A stretch of 46,015 bases of DNA from contig JAFNIQ010000009.1 in assembly GCA_017601395.1 (NCBI GenBank), forward strand, positions 1-46,015, read 5' to 3'. The position numbers were made by a program, and so were the translations under genes. The notes beneath the pieces were generated by a model that worked only from the letters and a program-made list of their open reading frames with translations, searched no databases and was not told where the DNA came from. The stretch comes from Candidatus Brockarchaeota archaeon. GTDB taxonomy: Archaea > Thermoproteota > EX4484-205 > JAAOZP01. Below, piece by piece: positions 18,111 through 26,609 of this stretch (position 1 is the stretch's first letter; every line of letters begins with the position of its first letter).

Positions 18111-18986
18111 ATGGGTTCCATGAAACGCAGAACCCCAGTATCTCTCGCCTTGATCCTGTTAGTCCTCTCGATGATCTTCTCCACGTCCTTCCCGCAGGAG
18201 CCCTTTAACATCGAGAAGGCGATGCTGACAGTCTACAGGGATGGGAACGTTCGCATTGAGGTAGAGCTCTCCATCGACGAATCAGAATTTTCAATCACGC
18301 TCCCGCTCCTAACATCCTCGGACAAGGTCTGGGAGATCATCGTCCTCAACGGAACAGGTGCCCTGCTGGACTACGATCTAAACGATTACAACATAACCAT
18401 ATACTCCCTAGGTTCCACGGACGTGACGCTTGAGTACTATACCTCCGCCCTGACCTCAAAGGAAGCTGACCTCTGGACCATCAAGTTCAGCTCACCATTT
18501 GAGCTTAATGTGGAGTTTCCGGTGAACGCGACCATCATCTACTTCAACAGGGTTCCATCCGCCATAAAGACCAAGGACGGGATAATCTCCCTTGACCTTC
18601 AACCAGGGGAATGGGAAATCAGCTATCATATTCCGATAGCATCTCCCCAACCCCCTACCCCTGGTTCACAAACTGACCAGAAGACCTCACAACCCTTGCC
18701 CACTTTGCAGATAGACATCATCGCCATTGTTGTTTCCGTATCCGCTTTAGTCATAGCCTTTGCCCTTATCAAGGGTAAGAAGGGGGTTGGGGGACTGAGC
18801 GGTGAGGAAGCCGAGATAGTGCGGTATCTAAGGGAAAGAGGAGGGAGGGCCCTTGAGGCCGAGCTCAGGGAGAGGTTCCCATACATACCGAGGACGAGCA
18901 TGTGGCGCACGATAAGGCGCCTGGAGAAAAAGGGCATCGTCAGCGTGAGGAAGATAGGTCTACAAAACGTCGTTGAGCTCAAGTAG
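18111..18986 (+). CDS. Membrane-anchored winged-helix regulator with extracellular domain
   Basis: A 291-residue protein with three parts. It has a signal or anchor helix at residues 8-28. A beta-rich extracellular domain of about 170 residues follows, with several N-x-S/T sites (NGTG, NITI, NATI) and a Pro/Thr/Gln-rich stalk. A membrane helix (DIIAIVVSVSALVIAFALI, about 205-224) then leads to a cytoplasmic winged helix (SGEEAEIVRYLRERGG, PRTSMWRTIRRLEKKGIVSVRKIGLQNVVELK). This is the design of archaeal one-component membrane regulators that sense outside and bind DNA inside. The TATA box GCTTTTAAGC about 28 bases before ATG 18111 suggests a leaderless start. The next gene, 151 bases on, has a palindromic site in its promoter. 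Confidence 0.72.
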   Translation: MGSMKRRTPVSLALILLVLSMIFSTSFPQEPFNIEKAMLTVYRDGNVRIEVELSIDESEFSITLPLLTSSDKVWEIIVLNGTGALLDYDLNDYNITIYSLGSTDVTLEYYTSALTSKEADLWTIKFSSPFELNVEFPVNATIIYFNRVPSAIKTKDGIISLDLQPGEWEISYHIPIASPQPPTPGSQTDQKTSQPLPTLQIDIIAIVVSVSALVIAFALIKGKKGVGGLSGEEAEIVRYLRERGGRALEAELRERFPYIPRTSMWRTIRRLEKKGIVSVRKIGLQNVVELK

Positions 18987-19065
18987 GGGAAAGAGGCGAT
19001 TCGATTTCCTAGCGCTTCTAAGCGTCGTCGAATCGGAGGACCCAAAATGCTTTTTTAGCGTTTCT

Positions 19066-19094
19066 GACACTGAAACGCCGCGTTTCAAAGTGTC
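19066..19094. promoter_or_regulatory. 29-base near-palindromic operator-like site
   Basis: TGAAACG-CCG-CGTTTCA is a perfect 7-base inverted repeat, flanked by an outer GACAC...GTGTC repeat. Only two extra bases (AA) sit in the right arm. The site abuts CCTTAAATAG (about 19095-19104), the probable BRE/TATA of the gene at 19137, so a bound protein would cover or touch the TFB/TBP site. The membrane-anchored winged-helix protein encoded just upstream is the natural candidate binder (inference). Confidence 0.5.
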
Positions 19095-19136
19095 CCTTAA
19101 ATAGATCGCTTTCCGTCAGTTATTAGGTGATGTAGG

Positions 19137-20138
19137 ATGGCGTGGAAAAAGGCAATCTATGCGTCGGTGGTATGCGTACTGATGATATTATCCTTAACTG
19201 TAGTTGCAATCCCACTGTCTCCGAGCTCCGAAGAATCTGGCAACCTGGCTGAGAGAGCGAGGAGGATACTCTGGGTGACGGACTCGGCTAAGAATGCAAC
19301 TCAGAGGCTGATAATCTCTGTGGAAGGAAACGAGACTGCAACGGCCCTTATTGAGGAAGCGGGTCTAATGGATTATTTTGAAGGCAACGTAACGCGATTC
19401 GAAGATGGCATCGCAATCCTTGAAGATGCACATGGGTCCTTAAACAAAGGAAACTATGAGGATGCCATATCTAAAGCGATGGAGGCGCTAGCGATATTCA
19501 GAGAAGTCTTTAGAAATATCAACAGGATCCTCTGCTCCGCGAAAATCAAAAATCGCGAGATCATGGATGGACGGGGCCTCCTCATAGCCATGAACTTGGC
19601 GTTAAACAGGGTCGAGAGGCTGGAAAAGCTTGCGGAGGCCCTTAATGAAAAAGGCGTTGATGTGAGCGACGTTATGGGGCTATTGAATCAAGCCAGAGGA
19701 AAATTAAACATAGAGGAGGCGAGGAAGCTACTCGAACAGGGAGACGTCTTAACTGTCGCGTCCAACCTTGCGGAGGCTAACAGGCTCATCGCAGAGGCTT
19801 CGCGCATGCTGAATGCGAAAAACAGGAGGCTAATCGCCGAGAGGGTAAAGCAATACCTCGAGCGCTTGCGAGCCAGGGTCAGGGAAAGGCTTCGGGAGAT
19901 GAACGTTACCGAGGAGGAGTTTTTTAGGGGTTGGAAATTCAACTTCGACGAGTTCTGGAGGATGCAGTTTGAAGCTTTAGAGAGGATCCGAAGCCGCATA
20001 GAGGAGAGGAGATTTAACGATATACTATCCGATTTGAGGGAGCTCGGGAGGAAAATCAACGAGTTCAGCCACGAGTTAGAATTCAGAATTCAGCAGCGCA
20101 GGGGCACACCTGGACCTAAACAGGGAGATAAGCCCTAG
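19137..20138 (+). CDS. Exported coiled-coil helical protein of unknown function
   Basis: A 333-residue protein with an N-terminal signal peptide (KAIYASVVCVLMILSLTVVAIPL). The rest is almost entirely charged amphipathic helix (AERARRILWVTDSAKNATQRL, MNLALNRVERLEKLAEALNEKG, ARVRERLREMNVTEEEF, RIRSRIEERRFNDILSDLREL). There is no C-terminal membrane anchor, and the end is Pro/Gly/Lys-rich. Tandem helical hairpins of this kind occur in archaeal secreted or envelope proteins, often beside membrane wHTH regulators. It follows such a regulator and a palindromic promoter element. No enzymatic motif is seen. Confidence 0.6.
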   Translation: MAWKKAIYASVVCVLMILSLTVVAIPLSPSSEESGNLAERARRILWVTDSAKNATQRLIISVEGNETATALIEEAGLMDYFEGNVTRFEDGIAILEDAHGSLNKGNYEDAISKAMEALAIFREVFRNINRILCSAKIKNREIMDGRGLLIAMNLALNRVERLEKLAEALNEKGVDVSDVMGLLNQARGKLNIEEARKLLEQGDVLTVASNLAEANRLIAEASRMLNAKNRRLIAERVKQYLERLRARVRERLREMNVTEEEFFRGWKFNFDEFWRMQFEALERIRSRIEERRFNDILSDLRELGRKINEFSHELEFRIQQRRGTPGPKQGDKP

Positions 20139-20320
20139 CTGCGTGAGCAAGGATTCCTTTCCCTCTCCCACGTACCAGCCCAAGCTCCCCTAGGCTAAAC
20201 ATGCAGCACGATGGTGCTATCGCTCCATATCGACGTGGACTTTGATACCGGCTTATCTTTATCGAGCATCCCTGCCTTTTCGCTTAAAAATTTGGGGAAA
20301 ATTTATATTTTAGCGCGCGC

Positions 20321-21991
20321 TCATTTTCCTCCGCCGGTCAGCATTAAGGCTAGGTTTTGCACAAGCCTATGGTTGTCCTCAACGTAGCAGTAGGGCTCCT
20401 GCATGAAAGTAATGTCGCCGATGGCTATAACAGTTCCTTTTAGCTCAACAACACTGATCACGCCATACGTTTTTGCCTTCTCCGATACTGATGAGAAAGT
20501 AGTGTTAGAAGTCCAAGCAACATCTTTACCAGTTGAACAAATACCTGTGGACGTGAAGAGAACTATTCTAGAGATGTTCAGGGTGAGCGTGTGATTACTG
20601 AAGCCCTCTACATATATGTTTCTATACATGCCGAAGAACTGGTTCTCATCGTAAAGATAGCCGCTGTTGAAGAATATGCCGAAGCCCATGGATAGGGAGT
20701 TCACCGGCCAAGTCAGGTCGGGGATCTTCACGTATTCCTCCGCAGGATCATACATTATCACCAGTGTCTTCCCGGACTCCACGAAGCTCCTTAGCCTTTC
20801 AACCTGTTCCTCCGAGTAGGGCAGTGTTGGAGCAGCTATTAACACTCCTTCAGCAGAACCAAGCTTAGACTCCAGCATGCTCCAACTCGTCGCGAGGGAG
20901 ATTGTAGCGTTCCTGAGCATAAGCTCCCTAGCTAAAACCTCAAGGTCCCAGTAGGTAACCATGTTGCCGTGAGACATGTCGACTAGAACCAGGCTTTCAC
21001 CATCCACGCCAGCCCATTCGCCGAAGTTTTGAGCAGCCGCCGAAGAAGAGTAGAGTGAAGCGTTAGTAGGAAGGTAAAGATAGTAGATTGAGGGTGGCGG
21101 GTGAAGCTCTTTAAGCTTATCCACCGTCAGGTTAGCCCAGGGAGCCTGCTCCTCTAAGCTGGTCCAAGCTTTAAACCTGCTCTTCACCGATTCAACCAGG
21201 TCCACTACGGAATACTTAGTCACCCCGGCTGCCTGCGCAACCCTCTTCAGGGCGCTCTCAACCGAGCCCAGCTCGTCGACGAGCCCGGCTTCCAAAGCCT
21301 CGCTCCCCATGTATATAGAGCCCCTGCGAAGCACGTTAGGGGGAAGCCTAAGCCTGCTTCCCCTTCCAAGCTCAACGGCCTTGACGAAGTTTTCAAGAAC
21401 CCGGCTCATGTTAAAGGAGAACAGTAGTCTCGAGAATCCTGTTGCCTTATGCACACCGCTCTCGAGAACAGTTTCCGAGGGCACGAGGATTGGGGGACCG
21501 ATACCGATTACTCCGATGTTCCCCACAGTCGCGCTCGGATGCGCATATATGTAGTCCGAGGCGACGGAAATATAGTAGCCTCCTGACAGGGCCATTGTTA
21601 TTGAGGCTACGAGCGGTTTCCTAGCTTTCAGCTCTAAAAGATCCAAGTAAACCTGCTCAACCAGGTCGGCATAGCCTCCTGGAGAATCCACTTTAAGCAC
21701 AATCCCTCTTATACTGTCATTTAACATTGCCTCCATTATCGCCTGCGAATATAGGGCAGCCTGGTCCCCGGTGAGCAGCGCTCCCTCAACTTTTAGAATC
21801 CCTATTACACTGGGCCTTGCTACAAAACTTGCTAAAAAGTATATTGCGGTAGAGAAAAGTATAATGATTATGAGGCTCAAAGCCAACATCTTTCTACGAG
21901 ACCTAAGCATTGAGAAAACCCTAAAGCCTTTCCCCCAGCCCATCTGCTTCTCCTCTGAAACAGCAGTACCGTCATACACGGTGCTTCTCAA
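20321..21991 (-). CDS. sppA: SppA-type signal peptide peptidase with GATase-like C-terminal domain
   Basis: A 556-residue protein. An N-terminal membrane anchor (about 35-56) is followed by an S49 protease domain. That domain has GIVLKVDSPGG, the nucleophile region ITMALSGGYYISVASDYIYAHP (Ser about 136), TVGNIGVIG, and the general-base lysine probably in SGVHKATGFS (about 182). From about residue 330 a second domain begins with ESLVLVDMSHGNMVTYWDL and includes VEGVLIAAPTLPYSEEQVERLRSFVESGKTLVIMYD-like sequence. This resembles DUF4350/class I amidotransferase-like domains. It would act on the outer membrane face, degrading membrane-bound peptides. It is divergent from tldD. Confidence 0.82.
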   Translation of the reverse strand: MRSTVYDGTAVSEEKQMGWGKGFRVFSMLRSRRKMLALSLIIIILFSTAIYFLASFVARPSVIGILKVEGALLTGDQAALYSQAIMEAMLNDSIRGIVLKVDSPGGYADLVEQVYLDLLELKARKPLVASITMALSGGYYISVASDYIYAHPSATVGNIGVIGIGPPILVPSETVLESGVHKATGFSRLLFSFNMSRVLENFVKAVELGRGSRLRLPPNVLRRGSIYMGSEALEAGLVDELGSVESALKRVAQAAGVTKYSVVDLVESVKSRFKAWTSLEEQAPWANLTVDKLKELHPPPSIYYLYLPTNASLYSSSAAAQNFGEWAGVDGESLVLVDMSHGNMVTYWDLEVLARELMLRNATISLATSWSMLESKLGSAEGVLIAAPTLPYSEEQVERLRSFVESGKTLVIMYDPAEEYVKIPDLTWPVNSLSMGFGIFFNSGYLYDENQFFGMYRNIYVEGFSNHTLTLNISRIVLFTSTGICSTGKDVAWTSNTTFSSVSEKAKTYGVISVVELKGTVIAIGDITFMQEPYCYVEDNHRLVQNLALMLTGGGK

Positions 21992-22154
21992 CGCTCAACT
22001 CCCTGTCCTATTGAATGGAGAACTAGATATAAAACTATTTTTCCCAGTCTAAATAGGCTTCTTGAACCCGCAACCGAAATATCCTTTAGAGCGATACAAG
22101 CCGATGCCATAGGAAGACTTAATAGCCTGTTTAACCAGTTTTTAAATAGTTGAA

Positions 22155-23543
22155 ATGTTGAAGGAGCTTGCAGCCTATGGGTTGAACATAGCTGAAAAAC
22201 TTGGCACGACCTATGTTGAAGCTAGGGCTCAACGGACAAACTACGAGTTGATCACGATCGACAACGGGGTTCTGAAAGAGTTTTCCAAGACTTTCTCCGC
22301 CGGGCTGGGCATTAGAGTGTTTTACAACGGTAGGTTCGGCTTCTCGTCTACGAACGATCTTAACCGTGAAAGCGTTAAGGAGGCTGTTGAGAAAGCCATA
22401 TCCGCAGCCAGAGTCTCCAGGAAGGTGGAGAAGCTTGGCGAGAGAGAGGCTTGCAAAGGAGTTTTCAAATCCGACTGTAGGAAAAAACCCGAGGATGTTT
22501 CAGACGAGGAGAAGGTCAGTCTTACCCTAGAGGCTAATAAGGCTGGGCTGAGCCTAGAGGGGGTAAAGTCAGCCGTCACTAGGCTAGGTGTCCAGCGCGA
22601 CTGGAGGTATGTTGTTACGAGCGACGGGGTGGACCTGGAATACGAGTCAACATTGCTTGGTCTTGGACATATGAGCGTGGCTTTCAAAGCCGGGGCGATG
22701 GAGAGGGTTGGCGACCAAGAGTCCGCCGTAGCCGGCTGGGAGTTCATAGAGGGCAAAAACTGGGCAGAGTTCTCACTAGGCATCAGCAAGCTGGCTAATG
22801 AGGCTGTTAAAGCGCCGCTTCCTCCGCCGGGTAGGCTTAAGGCTGTTGCCGACCCAGAGATGGTTGGCCTAATACTTCACGAGGCTTTTGGGCATGCGTG
22901 CGAGGGAGACCTTGTTTCCTCAGGGGACTCAATACTGTCCGGAAGGCTTGGAAGCGAGATAGCTTCACCTTTGGTGACGATAGTTGACGACGGTCTTGCT
23001 GAGGGAGGATATTTCGTCCCGTTTGACGATGAGGGCAACATTAAGAGGAGGGTTGTTGTCGTTGAAAACGGCGTGTTGAAATCCTTCATGACGGGCAGGG
23101 AGACGGCAGGCATGCTTAACCTGCCTGTTTCAGGGAACAGTAGGGCGCAGGACTTCACCCATTTCCCGATCGTGAGGCAAACAAACTTCTTCATGACGCC
23201 TAGGGATCATGGTTTTGAGGAGATTATCAGGGAAGCAGGGGAGGGGGTATATATTTTGGGAAGGGGGGCAACGGGAGGCCAGGTTGACACCGCCTCCGGA
23301 ACATTCACTTTCTCCGCCGGACCCTCATGGATTATACGCAACGGGGAGCTTGCCGAGCTGGTAAGGGGCGTAGTCATCTCCGGCTCAATACTTGAAACGC
23401 TCAAGGGTGTTGAAGCAGTTGGGAGAGACCTGAGGATAACGACCTCAGCCTTCGGCGGCTGTGGTAAGGATAACCAGCTAGCCAGGGTTGGAGACGGGGG
23501 ACCACACGTGATGATTAGGGAGCTTATCGTCGGGGGTGGTTGA
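22155..23543 (+). CDS. tldD: TldD metalloprotease
   Basis: A 462-residue protein of the TldD/PmbA family. The zinc site is LILHEAFGHACEGD (HExxxH) at about residue 240, followed by the conserved region with GVLKSFMTGRETA and NSRAQDFTHFPIVRQTNFFM. The C-terminus has TASGTFTFSAGPSWIIRNGELAELVRGVVISG and FGGCGKDNQLARVGDGGP, diagnostic for TldD rather than TldE. TldD/TldE form a heterodimeric protease that degrades unfolded peptides and processes some modified peptides. The tldE gene follows after three bases. A GTTTAACC box near 22128-22135 sits about 25 bases upstream of the ATG. Confidence 0.93.
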   Translation: MLKELAAYGLNIAEKLGTTYVEARAQRTNYELITIDNGVLKEFSKTFSAGLGIRVFYNGRFGFSSTNDLNRESVKEAVEKAISAARVSRKVEKLGEREACKGVFKSDCRKKPEDVSDEEKVSLTLEANKAGLSLEGVKSAVTRLGVQRDWRYVVTSDGVDLEYESTLLGLGHMSVAFKAGAMERVGDQESAVAGWEFIEGKNWAEFSLGISKLANEAVKAPLPPPGRLKAVADPEMVGLILHEAFGHACEGDLVSSGDSILSGRLGSEIASPLVTIVDDGLAEGGYFVPFDDEGNIKRRVVVVENGVLKSFMTGRETAGMLNLPVSGNSRAQDFTHFPIVRQTNFFMTPRDHGFEEIIREAGEGVYILGRGATGGQVDTASGTFTFSAGPSWIIRNGELAELVRGVVISGSILETLKGVEAVGRDLRITTSAFGGCGKDNQLARVGDGGPHVMIRELIVGGG

Positions 23544-23546
23544 AAG

Positions 23547-24875
23547 ATGAATGTTGAGAAGGCTGTTAAGAGGGCTGTTGAACTGGGCGCCTCAGAGGCA
23601 GAGGCCTTCCTGCTGAGCACGGCTGAGACATCGTTAACCCTTGCGGGAGACGTTGAGGCTTCGAAGACTGTTAGGATGAAATCCTTCGGAATCAGGGTTG
23701 CCGTTGGAAAGTCTACAGCCATCGTCGGAACCCAAGATTTAAGCGAAACAGGTGTTGAGAGCGCCGTAAGGTCTGCTGTTTCAATAGCAAGGGTTTCTCC
23801 ACCCGACCCGAGATGGGTGAGGATGAACGAGAGGATTGGGACAAGCGATGTTGGGGAAACCTTTGACAAGGCTACTGCAGAGGCGACGCCGGAGGACCTG
23901 CTTCCCATCGCGAGGGAGCTTCTCGACTCTGTTAAGGAGGGCTGTAGCGAGGCTAAGCCTATCAGAGGCTTCCTGACGTCCAGAGCCATGGAGGCGACTT
24001 ACGCTAACACTTACGGGGGGCCGGTTACAAGGAGGGAGACCATGGCGTTCCTCTACATAGATGCGAGGGTCGACGAGGCTGGTGAAGTAGGCACCTACTC
24101 TGAATACAGCATAGCTAGAAGCCTCAGGAGGCTGGAGGCTGGGAAGACGGGTGTTGAAGCAGGGTCAAGAGCCAGGGAGTTCGTTAAAGCAGGCTCAATA
24201 CCCAACGGGAAGTATGAGGTGGTGACGCTCAACAGGGTTTCAGACTCCCTGCTGCCCGTCATGCTTAGCCCAGCGGTTTCAGCTTTGAACGTTCAGGAGG
24301 GCAGGTCACCCCTAGCCGGAAAGATAGGCATGGAGATAATGTCGGAAAAGATCACTATAGAGGATTTCGGTTCCAACGTGAACACGCTGGGCTCCAAGCC
24401 CTTTGACGACGAGGGATTCCCCACGCGGAACCTGACGATAGTGGGTAAAGGTGTTCTAAACGCGTTTGTCTACGATACTTATACCGCGAACAGGGAGGGG
24501 AGGGAATCCACTGGCAACGCGTCGAGAGGCTACTCCACGGCACCGAGGCCCTCTCTACACCATCTCCACCTTAAACCCGGAGAGGCAACCTTTGAAGAGA
24601 TCATCAGCGAGACAAGGAACGGCGTGCTAGTGATGAGCACGATAGGAGAATGGATGTCGAACCCTGTAAGCGGGCATTTAAACGCCACCATAACCCACGC
24701 ATACATGGTTGAGAACGGCGAGATAGCTAGGCCCGTGAAGAACGGGGTTATCTCGGGCAATTTCTACGAGATGCTTAAAGACGGTTTAGACATGGTTGGC
24801 AACGATACGAGGTACGACTACGGGGTTTCAGCACCCTCCTTAAAGTTCCGAAACGTGGTGATAGCCAGCAAGTAA
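23547..24875 (+). CDS. tldE: TldE/PmbA subunit
   Basis: A 442-residue partner of TldD. It has the same two-domain layout but no HExxxH (the corresponding segment is VVTLNRVSDSLLPVMLSPAVSAL), which is typical of the non-catalytic TldE. Conserved family blocks are PFDDEGFPTRNLTIVGKGVLNAFVYDTYTA and the C-terminal NGVLVMSTIGEWMSNPVSGHLNATI...NGEIARPVKNGVISGNFYEML. It starts three bases after tldD in the same operon. TldE shapes the substrate channel of the heterodimer. Confidence 0.92.
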   Translation: MNVEKAVKRAVELGASEAEAFLLSTAETSLTLAGDVEASKTVRMKSFGIRVAVGKSTAIVGTQDLSETGVESAVRSAVSIARVSPPDPRWVRMNERIGTSDVGETFDKATAEATPEDLLPIARELLDSVKEGCSEAKPIRGFLTSRAMEATYANTYGGPVTRRETMAFLYIDARVDEAGEVGTYSEYSIARSLRRLEAGKTGVEAGSRAREFVKAGSIPNGKYEVVTLNRVSDSLLPVMLSPAVSALNVQEGRSPLAGKIGMEIMSEKITIEDFGSNVNTLGSKPFDDEGFPTRNLTIVGKGVLNAFVYDTYTANREGRESTGNASRGYSTAPRPSLHHLHLKPGEATFEEIISETRNGVLVMSTIGEWMSNPVSGHLNATITHAYMVENGEIARPVKNGVISGNFYEMLKDGLDMVGNDTRYDYGVSAPSLKFRNVVIASK

Positions 24876-25027
24876 GCCAAAAACCGATTTAAACATTTTC
24901 ACTTAGCTAATAAGGCTTAGGAATCCTTTTTGGAAAATCCGACCCCCTGAAAAATTTGCGACCCCACGTGCATTCTCAATTTCCTCCAGCTTCTTACCGG
25001 GCCCGTTGAACAATACTTCCTCCCCCA

Positions 25028-25398
25028 GTTAGGCGGCCCTCTTCGAAATCTTAAGCCCTATAAATAGGAGGAATATCGAGAAGCACATTAGGAAGCCCTA
25101 CGGACGTGTTTTCACAAGACTATTATGGGCTGACAAAATAGCTGAAGAAATCGGCAAGAAGTTCGGCGTTGAGGTTAAAGTCTTCATCGACGTGACAAGC
25201 CACCACTGGAGAACATATTTCATCTCCTCCTTCGATTCGAAGGGCATGGATGAGGAACGCAAGTTCGAAGAAATAAAGAAGAGGGTTGAGGCAGTCTCGG
25301 CTACACGCAAGCTCTACGACGAGGATTTCAAGAAGGGATACAAAAAGTTCCACAGAGAAATGCTGGAAAGATCAAAGGCTGGTCAAAGATATTTTTAA
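25028..25398 (+). pseudogene. Array copy 1: C-terminal half of an unrecognised gene
   Basis: An open plus-strand frame with no initiator reads EKHIRKPYGRVFTRLLWADK, IAEEIGKKFGVEVKVFIDV, SSFDSKGMDEERKFEEIKKRVEAV, and ends KAGQRYF. The stretch from KPY onward is homologous to the second half of array copy 2, with shared WADxx...KKF, FDSKGM-xEE and RRVEAV blocks. The N-terminal half is missing, and 24876-25027 upstream shows nothing recognisable. The listed minus-strand ORFs here are shadows. Confidence 0.5.
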
Positions 25399-25615
25399 AA
25401 CACACGATTAAGAGTTTTTCCTTTGCGGAATCTTATTTTTAGTCATGCTGGGATGAAAAAATAAAACTTGCTCCCTAAGTCTCGCTTAAAAGCTCCCTGA
25501 CTCTAATGTTATAGAAACTGAAAATCGGAGTGATTTTTAAAAAGATTGTACGATTATCATAAAATTAGGATGAAGGCATCGGTGAAGGGTTCTTCAATTA
25601 AGGAGGGCTAGGAAC

Positions 25616-26325
25616 ATGAGCAAACTGTCTGAGAAGTTGAGGGACATACTAAACGAGAAGTATAAAAATGAACGATGGTTTAAACCCTTTGAGTTAGATA
25701 CCAACCCTGTTTTTAAAGATGAAAAATGGCGTATAAACACATCTATGTATGGAGGTTTTGGAATTATCGGATTCAGTGATGGAAGGATTGGAGTATCAAC
25801 CCACGTAGTAGATGATTGGGGTGATGGAATTTGGTTTATGATATATCCACTTTACGAACCTAAAATTAAAGAAGCGAAAATTAAGGAAGAAAAAGAGAAA
25901 ATATGGGCCGCATTCAACAAAGAGAAAGAAGAAATACTTAATGATGTGGTAAACAGGAGGTGGGAAAAGTACCTCGAAAATAGATATCGAAAAAAAGCCC
26001 TATAATTGGTTCATTATATCGGCATACTGGGCAGATGAAGTGGTTAAGAGGGTAAGCAAGAAGTTTTCCGCGGAAGTGATATACTATATAAACCCGGATA
26101 CGACTCCTTTTCATGTCACTCTTTGACTCAAAAGGTATGACAGAAGAACAGATAATCGATGAAGTATTGAGAAGAGTTGAAGCGGTTTACACGGCGTTTA
26201 AACTATACGATGAGCATAAGAGATCGCATGAAAACGAAGAATACAAAGAGTTCAAAAGAGAGTTCTTAGCCAAGGTAAGAAAAGAAACAGGGGAAGTTAA
26301 AAACGAAGGGGGATCAAATAATTAA
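25616..26325 (+). pseudogene. Array copy 2: fullest copy of the unrecognised gene, two frameshifts
   Basis: It starts at ATG 25616 behind AAGGAGGGC. The first 129 residues (SKLSEKLRDILNEKYKNERW, YGGFGIIGFSDGRIGV, then a Lys/Glu-rich helix) end at TAA 26005, just after an A7 run (CGAAAAAAAGCCC). Removing one A continues into KKPYNWFIISAYWADEVVKR. This matches copy 1 across the same join, so the two ORFs are one gene. A second one-base shift near 26110 leads into SLFDSKGMTEEQIIDEVLRRVEAVY and the end GGSNN. The intact product would be about 235 residues, soluble, lysine-rich and more AT-rich in codons than neighbouring genes. No known domain is recognised. Programmed frameshifting is less likely because two separate shifts are needed. 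Confidence 0.5.
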
Positions 26326-26333
26326 GGATATCA

Positions 26334-26609
26334 TGGGAGGAAAATGAAACGACGAATAGCGAGTTTTTCGAAAAATTAAGAAGCTTTTTCAACGAGAGGT
26401 TTAATGATGAGATGAAGCATAAGCAATTTAAGATAGAAACATACCCAATGAAGAGAAAATGGGAAATATATTGTCAGGAGCCTATTAGTTGTAGATACAT
26501 CTGTGAATATAAGGATAGAAGGGTGCAGATAGGGACTCTATGTTTTGATGCTCCTGCGGTAAATCATTCCCATTATGTCTTAAAAACCCTGACTAGGCTA
26601 CCGCCTTAG
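26334..26609 (+). pseudogene. Array copy 3: N-terminal half of the unrecognised gene
   Basis: The open frame reads SEFFEKLRSFFNERFNDEMK, then KWEIYCQEPISC and YKDRRVQIGTLCFDAPAV. This parallels the opening of copy 2 (SEKLRDILNEKYKNERW... KWRINTSM... DGRIGVST). No initiator is in frame, since the nearby ATG codons at 26333 and 26344 lie in other frames. The similarity stops about where the 3-prime end of the convergent hdrA gene begins, so the copy is truncated at that junction. The listed ORF (26412-26609) is its tail. Confidence 0.45.

Noticed and set aside
25098-25353. Two minus-strand ORFs of 70 and 76 codons
   Set aside because: They overlap the plus-strand frame that is homologous to the second half of array copy 2, so they are its shadows.
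25960-26010. Programmed frameshift at the A7 run in array copy 2
   Set aside because: Joining the frames needs a +1 shift, not the usual -1 slip at an A-rich heptamer, and a second unrelated shift follows near 26110. Indel decay or error is simpler.
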